Below, piece by piece: positions 47,521-57,759 of a DNA stretch of 64,000 bases. Positions within the stretch are counted from its first letter, which is position 1; each line of letters opens with the position of its first letter. Origin of the DNA: Mytilus edulis (lineage: Eukaryota > Mollusca > Bivalvia > Mytilida > Mytilidae); assembly GCF_963676685.1 (NCBI RefSeq), contig NC_092356.1:46153601-46217600 (forward strand), given 5' to 3'. A program made the translations under genes and the position numbers. The notes under the pieces were generated by a model. The model saw nothing but the letters and a program-made list of their open reading frames with translations, was not told where the DNA came from and did not search any database.

Positions 47521-48856
47521 AACCAAAAAAAAAAACGACAAGAACAAACCAAAACAAATTGTCGGTTAAAAAAGCCAGCCCTGTGTTTCTCCTCAAATAT
47601 TTCCGTAAATTGACCTTATGATACAACCAATTTAAAAACAACATGCATTATAAGTACACATGTTTTTTTAAAGGCAGTTTTACATTTCTAGATAAACAAT
47701 ATTCATCTACTCGTCTGAGATTTTAAAGAAAAGCGATCCATTGTATAAGTTTTTCTCTGGTTATCGAGATAATTTGAGTTCATTGCAATTATAAATTCTG
47801 TTGACCACATCGATAAATCATAGTTGAGAGATTGCTATAATAATGGCTTTATTGTATGACAACACAAATGGCGTCACCTGCTCCATTGTGATATTGTCGT
47901 TGTATTCAGCATCGTTTTACCAGTAGTGAGAAGGACTCTCAATATTTTTATTTCACTCATGTCAAAACTTCTTTTTCTGGCATATACTTTTATGATTTAA
48001 CTTTTTATTGTTTAGAAGGGTGTTATTTCTGCTGAGTTTGTAGCCTAGTCAACTTTTCAATTGCATTTATCATTATGACTTAATCACTCGTAACGAAATA
48101 TGTGTGCTATATTTGAAACACAACGTATTGATTCAGTTGTAATTAAATCCTGTCCGCAAACTTAAGTCCGTTTTCATTGATAAAATCAGATTTCAGCGGA
48201 CACGTTGGTGATATGCCATGAACAAAACAAATGTAGAAAAATGACCGAACCGACTTCGTCTCTGATCATATGACCAACTCAATTAGTTCATTTCAGATTT
48301 ATTTCTTCTCTTGCAGATTGTTTAATTATCTTCCAGGTTTAAACCGTTGTTTTTTGTTTGTTGAGTGATAATTTTCTATTGCAAATATCCTATCCCCTGT
48401 TTTATACTATTTTGTGTTTTTATGCAGGGATTGAATCGTTTTCACATGAATAGAATAATAAATCTGTGTACACAAAAGACTGATTGATGGCAAGTAAAGT
48501 CATACTTTCTTATGACTTGATTTCAAATTATTAATACAGGCTGCTACATTTTATTTTATACTTGGAAGCAAACTAAATCACGATTAGGACGTCTTTCCAA
48601 AAAGTTTGATGTACCAACGCTAAATATCTGCAACAACTTGGATCATGTACAAAATCAAGAGTAATGCGCAAACAGTTTATTTCAAAACTGACATTGTGAA
48701 AGTGCCCGTATTGATTGTATAGATAAAAACATCATTCAAATATTGTATAAAATACATTAAATCATACCTAGTGTTACAATACGTGTATTTTTCAAACAAC
48801 AAAATACATAAAATTATTTATCAAACTAGTGCATATAGTATTTACTGTAAACATAC

Positions 48857-48970
48857 CTCAATAACACCACTTTGACAAGATGTCATTACTCCAATATTAT
48901 TAGTAAATCTTACACTGTCCCATTCACCTACAGGTGTATATGGATTCAGCTGATTACAATGGTTGATGAC
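48857..48970 (-). CDS. Exon of an unidentified cysteine-containing protein (phase 0-0, 114 bases)
   Basis: Acceptor TTCACACAG and donor GTATGT border an open frame reading VINHCNQLNPYTPVGEWDSV, then RFTNNIGVMTSCQSGVIE. Both borders are phase 0. It joins in frame to the exon at 49317-49474, which also ends in phase 0. The amino-acid composition (two cysteines, aromatic residues) is protein-like and unlike the surroundings. The protein family is not recognised. It is part of a gene on the minus strand whose 5' exons would be interrupted or pushed away by the retrotransposon at 49948-55668. Confidence 0.65.
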
Positions 48971-49316
48971 CTGTGTGAACAAGTGTGTGAAAGGTCAGAT
49001 AATAAATTATAAAATTTTAACAAATAAAACAAAAACACAATAGAAATGTTGGTACAAATATTTAAAATTGTGTCATAAATGAGTATCTTGATAACCATAC
49101 AATCCGCTACACATTTAACTGTCGTCTGTCTAACTTCTTAGTTGAAAGAAGAATGTGTTCATGTTCTTATTAATCAGTCCTCCGTGAAACAAACTGTATG
49201 AAACATGTGTAAATGTAGATTTCCGTTTTTAAAAAGATGACATGAAATTAAAGATAACTAGTATTTATGATATAAGCACATTGAAATATGAATGAAGTAA
49301 ATGTATTGTTGTGAAC

Positions 49317-49474
49317 CTGCAGCCCTCTTCGCCATCCAGAAAACGAAGGCGCTTGACAATGTTTGATTAGAACTGCATCTGCTGAATTGCCACCACAGCC
49401 TTTTGCGCCTTGCTGATGTAAAGCTTTTCCTACAGCCAAATCCATGAGTAAGCCAAGTTTATTGCAATGATGCT
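49317..49474 (-). CDS. Exon of an unidentified cysteine-containing protein (158 bases)
   Basis: Acceptor TTTTAACAG (49480-49475) and donor CAG/GTTCAC border a frame starting in phase 1: EHHCNKLGLLMDLAVGKALH, QQGAKGCGGNSADAVLIKHC, QAPSFSGWRRGLQ, ending in phase 0. It joins to the next exon to give GWRRGLQVINHC. Five cysteines over the two exons. I considered lysozyme, NlpC/P60 and protease-inhibitor families and could not support any. Confidence 0.65.
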
Positions 49475-49947
49475 CTGTTAAAAGTAGAGCACATTTTATT
49501 GCCAAAAAAATCCCCGATTATTACACATTTTACAAATTACATCTTGTAACGACATAGTATACTATGGATGAACACATTTAAATCTACACACATTGAAATT
49601 GATGATTGAGAATATTTATACAATATAGCTTATCAAAGACATCTCTTACATGACTAAAATAATGACAGTATGTATTTTGACTGTATTTTATTTCTTACTC
49701 TTTATGATTTTGAAGTTAACAACATGATGTTGAATATTAATATAAATTTCATTTTTTTTTTAATTATTATCAAACAACGATTATGCACTTTCTGTTTAAA
49801 GATGTGGTCACTGGCACGGCTTTTTCAGTGGAGATCTCTATTTATTAGTACCCAAAGATAAACCTTGGTGAAATTAAATTCGTGTATTTTCATCTTTTCG
49901 TGGAAAAAGTTTAACAACATTTATCAGATAAAGGTTTTCTACCTATA

Positions 49948-50144
49948 ATAATTATATTTATCAAAGTTGTACATATATCGATGCAAGTTTTTTTTTTTGG
50001 TAAGGTACACGTGTGTATGCTATTTATAGATAGGTCTGTTTGATTGGATATATAAGGAATGCGGGTAACATTTCATGCACGGGTGGTTTTAAGGTAGTTC
50101 AAGTCATTCGAGTCATTGTAGTCAAGTGTTCCAGAGGCTTTTTC
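49948..50144 (+). repeat. Split direct repeat A1
   Basis: Matches 55221-55419 apart from a few changes around a T-run and single substitutions. It contains GGAATGCGGGTAACATTTCA and TTCAAGTCATTCGAGTCATT. Probably holds the promoter of the element, because transcription must start upstream of gag. Confidence 0.85.
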
Positions 50145-50176
50145 ATATTCTTCCAAATTTGTACATTCAATTGAGT

Positions 50177-50866
50177 ATGGAAAATTCCGAAAGCGAAAAA
50201 AAAAACTATTCCCAATACTCGTAGAGAAGAGCAACAAACAGCCAAAGACGTTGCTGAATCAACTTTATGCCTTTTCAAGGACTATTTTGATAGCAAAATA
50301 GGAAGTCTTAAACGTGAGTTGAAAGAAGAAGCGGCAAATAAATCTGATAAAGTCTTGAAAAAACTTAAAGCAGAACATTCATATAATTTTAAGTTTTCCG
50401 GGATTAAACTTCAATTTGAATTTAATTCGGACATTGACCACGAGTTATCTAGAATCAAACGCGCCACCGAGTCGAGGGACTATGATAAGATCAATTTGCT
50501 ATGATCTCAAAGACAAACTTCATAAGCGCAACAAATGCATCAAGATTGCAGACAAATTCCCTGCCGGGTGGTGTACAGTCAAGGAGTATCTTTCTGATGA
50601 GCTGGCATCAGATACCGACGACGAGAGAAGAATCCGGTCAGCAGAAACCCGTGCTCTCAAAGCTAAGAAGAATTTCGAACAGGACAGGAACAAACGTAAA
50701 ATTGCCAACAGATACGGATCGAAAATGCCTGAAGATTCCCGCACAGTACCTTCTGCCACTGTTACTAGTGCTACTGATCGTAGTTTTCGTGCCTATGAGA
50801 GAAACAACACTGGACCTAAATCCAGAGACATCTGCTTTGGTTGCCAGAACATGGGTCATTGTGAAC
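50177..50866 (+). pseudogene. gag: Retrotransposon gag, frameshifted and interrupted
   Basis: The ATG at 50177 gives MENSESEKK and then an A-run of ten that shifts the frame. It continues TIPNTRREEQQTAKDVAEST, SKIGSLKRELKEEAANK, a coiled-coil-like basic/acidic region to RATESRDYDKI, shifts again near 50495, and goes on as CYDLKDKLHKRNKCIKIADK, AGWCTVKEYLSDELASDTDD and an arginine/lysine-rich stretch. IADK-GW-TV-EY-DDLA-DEE is typical of DIRS/Ngaro gag. It ends in a zinc knuckle CFGCQNMGHC, broken right there by a hairpin-forming insertion. Confidence 0.75.
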
Positions 50867-51239
50867 AGATATATCATGTTAAGGAGGGGTATTTGCGAAA
50901 AATACCAGTCGAGAGAATGTTAAATTTCACGAGCCGTAAGGCGAGGGAAATTCATTCTCAAGACTGGTATTTTTCGCAAATACCCCTCAATAACATGATA
51001 TATCTGTTTAATTACACCGAATGTTTATGTACTAAAACGCATTGATGATCGTGACGTTACAAGCGTCCAGTCGGATAGAGTATTTTTTGGCAAATACCAC
51101 GGCAGAGAGGGTAAAAAAGGCATATCCTTTTAGCAAATACCCCGGCGGCGTTAAAAATGAACGATATTCATTTGATAACAGTAAATTGGTGAAAAATACA
51201 CTGGCTATTAACCAATCAAAACCCCGGATTCTTACATAA
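50864..51239 (+). mobile_element. Hairpin MITE-like insertion in gag
   Basis: 50884-50910 and 50962-50988 are perfect 27-base inverted repeats, extended outward by AACAGATATATCATGTT / AACATGATATATCTGTT to give a palindrome of about 145 bases (50864-51008). Related pieces (GCAAATACCACGGC, GCAAATACCCCGGC) follow at about 51090 and 51137. The retrotransposon frame resumes at 51240, so the whole insert is about 370 bases. No target duplication resolved. Confidence 0.65.
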
Positions 51240-51945
51240 GGTGTAATTAGAGAAGAAACTGCCCAAAGTTCAACAAGCCAGCAAGTTCTGGACAAAGATA
51301 CTAATGATAAGTATTATTTTGATTTTGTTGACAATGATAAAAGTGAATTAAAAGAACAGTTAAATACTTTACAACTAGATTCATATGAATATGAACAATC
51401 AGTTACTGTACAATCTGTTAAAGGTAGACTGAAAAAACATTTAGATTATTGGAAAAAGATAGAAGCAAATTCGTATGTATTAGACATTATTGAAAACGGC
51501 TATGCTATACCTTTTATTACAACACCAGATTCGGTATTTAGTAAAAATAATAAATCCGCTATTGATAATGCAGAATTTGTATCACAAGCTATTGCTGAAC
51601 TTTTAGTTAATGATTGTATTGAAGAAGTTAAAATCAGGCCTCATGTTATAAATCCATTAACAGTTTCGACACAAAAATCGGGGAAAAAGAGATTGATTTT
51701 AGACTTAAGGGAAGTTAACAAACATATTTGGAAAAACAAAATAAAATTTGAAGATTGGAGGGTAGCATTACAATATTTTGAGAAGAATAGCTTCAATTTT
51801 AAGTTTGATTTGAGGTCTGGTTATCATCATTTGGATATAGCAAAATCCTGTCAAACTTACTTAGGTTTTTCATGGGAATTTTTTTTTACATTTTTACAGT
51901 ATTACCGTTCGGTTTGTCTTCTAGTCCTTATGTGTTGATGATGGT
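51240..51945 (+). pseudogene. pol: Reverse transcriptase part of pol, defective
   Basis: From 51240 the frame is open to the stop at 51936-51938. It begins with REETAQSS, has SVKGRLKKHLDYWKKIEAN and DIIENGYAIPF, then the fingers motif KSGKKRLILDLREVNKH and motif A FKFDLRSGYHHLDIAKS (catalytic Asp). After GFSWEF some codons are missing, and a 2-base insertion at a T-run shifts the frame just before motif B, LPFGLSSSPYV. The region between motif B and motif C is deleted (about 25 codons expected), so SPYV runs directly into VDDGMGTHS, the catalytic DD motif. This order and wording are those of DIRS-type RTs. It cannot work as it stands. Confidence 0.8.
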
Positions 51946-53232
51946 ATGGGTACACATTCTGATTTCGATTCTGCTTATTTAGATTCTGTTTTTGTGTCAC
52001 AGACGTTATTTAATGCTGGTTTTGTAGTTAACATAGAAAAATCTATATGGAAACCTTGTCAGGAGCTTGTTTGGTTGGGTTTGATTTGGAATTCGTTGAA
52101 CCACAGTATTCAAGTTCCGTCTCAGAGATTAGTTGATCTTATTACCTGTATTAATCGAGTGATGGACTCTCTACCTTTTGTAAGTGCACGCATTTTAGCT
52201 GGGGTCACCGGGAGAGTAATTTCTATGTCACCTGTCATAGGTAATGTAACCAGATTAATGACTAGAAATTTGTATAGATTGATTGAGTCACGTGTTTCGT
52301 GGGATTATAATTTTATCTTGAGGGATCAAGAGGTCATAGGTGAGTTACAGTTTTGGAAGCATGACATTTCTGCTTTAAATTTGAAATGCTTTTCAGAGTA
52401 TAAGGTTCCATCTATTATTGTGTATTCGGATGCTAGCAGTTTTGCTTGTGGAGCTTATTCTTGTCAATTAGATAATCAAATATTTCATAAAATGTGGACT
52501 GGTGGGGAGAAAGAGTTGAGTTCGACATGGAGGGAATTGAAGGCTATAGAATTATGTATAGATACTTTTCAAGGTCAGTTATCAGGGAAAGTCTTAAAGT
52601 GGTTTACAGACAGTCAGAATTGTGTTGGTATAGTAGAGTCAGGTAGTGGTAAACCGCAATTACATAGTTTGGCGATGTCAATATTTTCTATTTGTGTTAA
52701 AAATTCTATTAATATAGATATTGAATGGATACCTAGAGGTAAAAATGTTAAGGCAGATGCTATAAGCAAGATGTTTGATTTTGACGATTGGGGCGTCAGT
52801 CTTGAGTTTTTTGAATTTATAGATTCTATGTATGGACCTCATTCAGTTGATAGATTTGCCGACAGTAATAACAAGAAAATTGAATTATTTAATTCTAGAT
52901 TTTATACACCAGGTTCATCAGGTGTAGATGCGTTTTCCTTTGACTGGAAGGAGGACAACAATTGGTTGGTTCCCCCTATACATTTAGTATGTAGAGTTAT
53001 TAAACATTGTATTGCGTGTAAAGCTTCAGGTACTCTTATAGTACCAAAATGGGAGTCTGCGCCATATTGGCCTTTGTTATATCAGAATAAATTGTTATGT
53101 CAACCTTATGTGGCTGATATGCTTGAATTCAAGGATACTAAAGACATTTATATTCATGGTTCTAATAAGAAATCATTGTTTGGTTCAGATGAATTCAAAG
53201 GCACTGTACTTGCAGTACGCATTGTGACTTAA
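51946..53232 (+). CDS. pol: RT C-terminal part, RNase H and DIRS-type C-terminal domain
   Basis: An open frame of 428 residues starts at the ATG just after the catalytic DD of the RT, so the ATG is only the formal start; the true protein was longer. Residues 1-120 are the RT thumb and connection region (KSIWKPCQELVWLGLIWN). The RNase H domain has D162 (YSDASSFACGAY), E197 (STWRELKAIE), D222 (WFTDSQN) and D271 (NVKADAISK), a complete DEDD set. Residues 280-428 (HSVDRFADSNNKKIELF, NWLVPPIHLVCRVIKH) are the domain following RNase H in DIRS and Ngaro elements. No methyltransferase domain was seen. It is followed by a 30-base-unit array. Confidence 0.85.
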   Translation: MGTHSDFDSAYLDSVFVSQTLFNAGFVVNIEKSIWKPCQELVWLGLIWNSLNHSIQVPSQRLVDLITCINRVMDSLPFVSARILAGVTGRVISMSPVIGNVTRLMTRNLYRLIESRVSWDYNFILRDQEVIGELQFWKHDISALNLKCFSEYKVPSIIVYSDASSFACGAYSCQLDNQIFHKMWTGGEKELSSTWRELKAIELCIDTFQGQLSGKVLKWFTDSQNCVGIVESGSGKPQLHSLAMSIFSICVKNSINIDIEWIPRGKNVKADAISKMFDFDDWGVSLEFFEFIDSMYGPHSVDRFADSNNKKIELFNSRFYTPGSSGVDAFSFDWKEDNNWLVPPIHLVCRVIKHCIACKASGTLIVPKWESAPYWPLLYQNKLLCQPYVADMLEFKDTKDIYIHGSNKKSLFGSDEFKGTVLAVRIVT

Positions 53233-53363
53233 TATTGATATAATTTGATTGGATTATGAATTATAATTAAAAATGCATTACAAACAATCTCTTTTATTTT
53301 GTATAGCTGGTTACGGTTTAGGTATTTTCTGTTCGACATTATTCTCTAGTATAACATTATAGA

Positions 53364-53792
53364 TATGCCGCTTGGCTAGAGTAACACTTAAGATTTGCCG
53401 CTTGGCTTAAATAACGATATAGATGTGCCGCTTGGCTAGAATAACGATACAGGTTGCCGCTTGGCATAAATAACTATTACAGGTTGCCGCTTGGCTAGAA
53501 TAAATATTACAGGTTGTCGCTTGGCTAGAATAACGATTACAGGTTGCCGCTTGGCTAGAATAACGATTACAGGTTGCCGCTTGGCTAGAATAACAATACA
53601 GGTTGCCGCTTGGCTAGAATAACAATACAGGTTGCCGCTTGGCTAGAATATTAATACAGATTGCCGCTTGGCTAGAATTACAATACAGATTGCCGCTTGG
53701 CTAGAATTGCAATACAGAGTGCCGCTTGGCTAGAATAATAATATAGATATATGCCGCTTGGCTAGAATAACAATACATATATGCCGCTTGGC
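53364..53792 (+). repeat. Tandem array of about fifteen 29-31-base units with a GCCGCTTGGC core
   Basis: The unit reads TGCCGCTTGGCTAGAATAAC followed by AATACAGGT or similar. Cores lie at about 53368, 53398, 53428, 53457, 53487, 53517, 53547, 53577, 53606, 53635, 53664, 53693, 53722, 53753 and 53784; decayed ones at about 53882 and 53942. Central units are almost identical and the outer ones diverge, as in arrays that grow by unequal exchange. GCC-N4-GGC is a dyad. The array sits between pol and the recombinase gene. Not a CRISPR array: the spacers are as conserved as the repeats. Confidence 0.9.
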
Positions 53793-54080
53793 AAAATATC
53801 ACTGAAGTTACGTCGATTGACTAGAATATACATATATATCACTTGAACAGAAAAACAAAATGTATGCTGAATCAATAAATACGCCACTTGGCTACATGAC
53901 ACTACTTATTAAGGTCAAAATAATGTATCAGAATGCTAAACGTCGCTTGGCTATAATATGCCATAAAATACACAAGCTTTACACCTTACACTATAGTAAG
54001 CTGGCTAATTTTTTATATAGCTTCTTTATACAGATGAATTATTTTCTTTTTTTATTATACATATTTCAGATTTGTTTCAT

Positions 54081-55079
54081 ATGGGAAGGTGGACAAAAAT
54101 TGATAAAGAAAATGATATTCGTTTAAAGGAGCTTTCGAAAAAATTGCCAGAAGTTGTTTTGAATTCTAAAGCATCAAATACCGTAAAAAAGTATAATTAT
54201 GGTTTTAAAGCATGGTGTAGGTGGTGTAAACAATATGATTCAGTTAGCAGCATGCCAGCTAAATATTATCATGTGAGCTTGTATATTGTTTATTTAATGC
54301 AAAACGAGTGTTCAGCTTCAAAGATAGACGAAGTTATTTATTCAGTAGATTTTGCACACAAAATTGCTGGATTTGTAAATCCGTGTTCTTCTGATCTTGT
54401 TGTACAAGTAGCCGAAGGAGCTAAAAGACAGTTATCTCGTCCAAGTAATAAGAAAGAACCGATCACAGACGAAATTTTAAGTAAACTTGTCGAAAAATTC
54501 GGAGTGTCCAGTAATCTTTATGATATACGTATTGTTACAATGTGTTTGATTGGTTTTGCTGGTTTTATGAGGTTTTCTGAATTGGTAAATATTCGCTCCT
54601 GTGATGTCCAATTTCATATCACTCATGTGTCGATTTTTATCGAAAAAAGTAAGACGGATAAATACAGAGAAGGAAGCAATGTTATTATTTCAAAAACAAA
54701 TAAAAATACATGTCCAGTAAAGATGCTATCTCATTATATATCATTATCTAAAATAGATCTTAACGATGAAAAATTTATTTTCCGACAAATTACATATTAC
54801 AAAAAATTACAAATATATAAATTACGTTGCGATGGTCACATTTCATATACTAGAGCAAGGGAACTTTTATTGGAGAAGTTGAAATCCATAGGATTGGATA
54901 AGAAAATGTTTGGATTACATTCACTTCGTTCGGGAGGGGTATCTTCTGCGGCTAATGCCGGGATATCAGATAGAGTGTTTAAAAAACATGGCAGATGGAG
55001 ATCCAAATCTGCTAAGGACGGATATGTGAAGGAAAACATAGCTACTCAATTATCTGTATCTCAGAATTTAGGTATTTAA
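54081..55079 (+). CDS. Tyrosine recombinase of the retrotransposon
   Basis: The ATG at 54081 gives 332 residues (MGRWTKIDKENDIRL start); an acceptor-like TTTCAG lies just before it at about 54070, so it could be spliced to an upstream leader. The N-terminal part (about 20-110) is the core-binding helix region. The catalytic part has R164 (GFMRFSELV), K191 in EKSKTDK, H280 and R283 in LHSLRSGG, H303 in KKHGRW, and the nucleophile Y315 in DGYVKE, a full set for tyrosine recombinases. In Ngaro/DIRS elements the enzyme joins the circular DNA copy to the chromosome in place of an integrase. The frame is intact, in contrast to gag and RT. Confidence 0.9.
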   Translation: MGRWTKIDKENDIRLKELSKKLPEVVLNSKASNTVKKYNYGFKAWCRWCKQYDSVSSMPAKYYHVSLYIVYLMQNECSASKIDEVIYSVDFAHKIAGFVNPCSSDLVVQVAEGAKRQLSRPSNKKEPITDEILSKLVEKFGVSSNLYDIRIVTMCLIGFAGFMRFSELVNIRSCDVQFHITHVSIFIEKSKTDKYREGSNVIISKTNKNTCPVKMLSHYISLSKIDLNDEKFIFRQITYYKKLQIYKLRCDGHISYTRARELLLEKLKSIGLDKKMFGLHSLRSGGVSSAANAGISDRVFKKHGRWRSKSAKDGYVKENIATQLSVSQNLGI

Positions 55080-55123
55080 TTATAATAAATTGATCATACA
55101 TTTACCCGATCTTTATTTTTTCG

Positions 55124-55220
55124 AAAATGTACTTGACTTTTGCAAGTGGCTACTCCCAATTGAGAGTTTTGTATTATATTGATAAATGCTGTATGTTCGG
55201 TTGAGGTTACGAATTAGAAC
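55124..55220 (+). repeat. Split direct repeat B1
   Basis: Matches 55567-55664 except for a few bases (AATGTACTTGACTTTTGCAA against AATGCACTTGACTTTTGCAA). Abuts A2. Confidence 0.85.
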
Positions 55221-55419
55221 ATAATTATATTTATCAAAGTTGTACATATATCGATGCAAGTTTGTTTTGTTTAGTAAGGTACACGTGTGTATACTATTTA
55301 TAGATAGGTCTGTTTGATTGGATATATAAGGAATGCGGGTAACATTTCATGCACGGGTGGTTTTAAGGTAGTTCAAGTCATTCGAGTCATTGCAGTCAAG
55401 TGTTCCAGAGGCTTTTTTC
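55221..55419 (+). repeat. Split direct repeat A2
   Basis: Second copy of A1. A1 and A2 differ at about ten positions, so the element is not brand new. Confidence 0.85.
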
Positions 55420-55566
55420 TAAATAAATAATTATAAAAAAATATTTATTTACAGGTTGATAGTCCAGGATGGGTCGCAAACATTGATGTGCTAGTCAGAG
55501 ACAGACAATTAATTTATCACAATACTCATTGGTATTAAATGAATTACTTGTATTTATTATCTGAAT

Positions 55567-55668
55567 AAAATGCACTTGACTTTTGCAAGTGGCTACTCCC
55601 AATTGCGAATTTTGTATTATATTGATAAATGCTTTATGTTCGGTTGAGGTTACGAATTAGAACATAAT
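55567..55668 (+). repeat. Split direct repeat B2 (3' end of the retrotransposon)
   Basis: Second copy of B1, ending in ATAAT, after which flanking sequence ATCTAATTG starts. Between A2 and B2 lies a spacer of about 147 bases with no gene. Confidence 0.8.
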
Positions 55669-57160
55669 ATCTAATTGTTAACTTGGTAACTGTTATTATT
55701 CAATCCAATTCTTAGTTAAAAATAATACTGGGAATATTTTTAGCAGGTGATAAGTTTCCTGGCATAGCTTTAGCATTTCTTTAGCAGCAATGTATGTGCT
55801 TACCTTTTACAGTTTGCTGCAAACCTGACGGTAACATAGCTAAAAAAGATCAAGCATTAAATACCTATATGTTTCTTCATTTGTATACCATTCTATTAAG
55901 ACATTAATACGCAGGTACAGATAGGTCCAATTTTATTTTTAGTTCACAGGTTAAAAATCAGAAAATTGCTAAAATAATACCGCACTTGAAACAAGATCGA
56001 CAAAATTATGCCAAAAAGATTTGAAATAAACAAAAAGCAAATTAAAATTTAAAAAAAACCACTAGACAGTCCTCAATACTCGAAAAGACTAACATTAAAT
56101 AAGACAAAATTATCACAACTGCTACATAAATTAAACAGATTTTACTGCACACCAATGACCGCACACATACTGTATTCCTCTATTTGTTTCGGTATGTACC
56201 AGACCTCATGATACAAATTCAAAAAACATTTTATAACAGAACTTGAACATATCAGATGTAAAAACTCATTGAAATGTGGTTTTCTGATTGGAAAATAATA
56301 TCCTCAAAATATCTAAAAACAGAATTAAAGAACTTTGCAAAATGTCTTTTCCTTTTGCCTTTGAGTCTTATTGACGGTTATCAACCAATCAATTATTAAG
56401 ACAATCGTGAACATACGATATAAATATATATATATATATATATATATCTACATTTGTGTATATAAAAGACACATGATGTATGCCTCGATGAAGCAGCAAC
56501 TCAATGATACGGGGAAAATATCTAGACAGAAAAAAACTAACCATTGATTAATATATAACTAATTTGGCGGGTGAATGTTTACATGGTTGATGATCCTTTA
56601 TCTTTTACTTTCTATACGTTTCTACAGGGTACACTTGCAAAACTGTTTTTATAACAAATATAAATGACGAACTTAAAAGAGGATGTTAAATCCTTTAAAT
56701 GACAGTACTGATTTTTAATCTTGCAATTGGTTTTGGTCTTTGTTATTCCTTTTTTTTAATAATACCTGTTCAGTTATATTTGGCATATTTTCATCAATTT
56801 CATCAATTTCACAAATCACAAATGTACTTACGCATAGATCCTAAGCCCACTATATGTGTTGTTGCTGCACAATATACAAAAATAAATGCAAAAATACACA
56901 AGTAAAAATGTATACCAGTTTTTGCCTCTCTTTTACGACATATGAGTCTAAATTAAAAAAAACAAATGACTGTTACATGCATGTCTTTTAAAGACAATGT
57001 GCTAACATAACATGCTATATCAATGTATTAAATTTCCGGGAAAACAGAATATACAAGTATATATTATTGCAATTTACTTTGAAATAGCGTGCATTAGTTA
57101 TTAGTACTAGTATATATATTTTATTGGTTTTTGTTTTACTGAACTTACGAGTCAATATAG
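55669..57160. other. Stretch without a supported gene
   Basis: (TA)n microsatellite at about 56423-56447. No gene or repeat family recognised otherwise. Confidence 0.4.
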
Positions 57161-57167
57161 ATAAGAG

Positions 57168-57690
57168 GATGTAGTATGCGTGCCAATAAGACTAATCTCC
57201 ATCCAAGTTACAATATATAAAAAAAAGTTAAGAATTATAGGTCGAAGCACTTCAGCGAATGAGAACAATTTGTTAATACGTTGTTCTATCCAAACACTGT
57301 CACGGATAGGAGAAGGCATATTATCCGCGTTGGCATGATTTTCAATGGAAACATGCCAATATGAAGTTTAGATTTGTATTCCTCACAAATGGATAAAGGT
57401 CATACTGTAATATATATTAAGTATTAGTAAAACTGTCTTGAAAAGACTCATCTTTGTAATAATAAATTCGATTATATTCAACCTACCAGCAGGTGTTGTC
57501 GACACTGAAAATAAGACCAACATATTCAGTTGTTAGCTATGAGTTGCGTATGCTATATATATATATATATATCACCACAGACAACTCACCACAAAAGACA
57601 AAATAACACCGAAATTAACAACTAAAGGTCACCGTACGGACATGAGCAAATTCTATACCGCCTAGTCAGCTATAAAATGCCTTGAAATAA
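57168..57690 (+). repeat. Decayed copy of the AGATGTGGTATGATTGCC repeat, interrupted
   Basis: GGATGTAGTATGCGTGCCAA at 57168 is the 5' start. About 300 bases later ACCACAAAAGACAAAATAAC ... GTCACCGTACGGACATGAGC ... CCGCCTAGTCAGCTATAAAA continues it. A (TA)n run (57551-57572) lies between. Confidence 0.55.
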
Positions 57691-57759
57691 CGACCGTTAT
57701 AAAATTCAAACCAGAAAATAAACATATGTAAATAATAATGGGCCATTCCAGTTAATATC

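Larger units (their letters stand above)
49948..55668 (+). mobile_element. Tyrosine-recombinase retrotransposon, Ngaro/PAT-type split direct repeats
   Basis: Order: A1 (49948-50144), gag, RT/RNase H, array, recombinase, B1 (55124-55220), A2 (55221-55419), spacer, B2 (55567-55668). A1 and A2 match almost throughout; B1 and B2 likewise. B1 runs straight into A2, and ATAAT is shared by the start of A1, the B1/A2 border and the end of B2. This A1-ORFs-B1-A2-B2 layout defines PAT/Ngaro-like members of the DIRS order, which integrate as circles by recombination and leave no target duplication. None is seen (flanks CTACCT and ATCTAATT). Gag and RT are damaged; the recombinase is intact. Confidence 0.88.

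Noticed and set aside
50501-50923. Alternative plus-strand frame of 140 residues within gag
   Set aside because: The overlapping frame carries the gag motifs (IADK, TVKEY, zinc knuckle); this one has none.
53364-53792. Array that could be mistaken for a CRISPR
   Set aside because: The segments between cores are as similar to each other as the cores, unit length is about 30 in total, and the context is a eukaryotic retrotransposon.
54836-55039. Minus-strand open frame opposite the recombinase
   Set aside because: Shadow of the catalytic part of the tyrosine recombinase.
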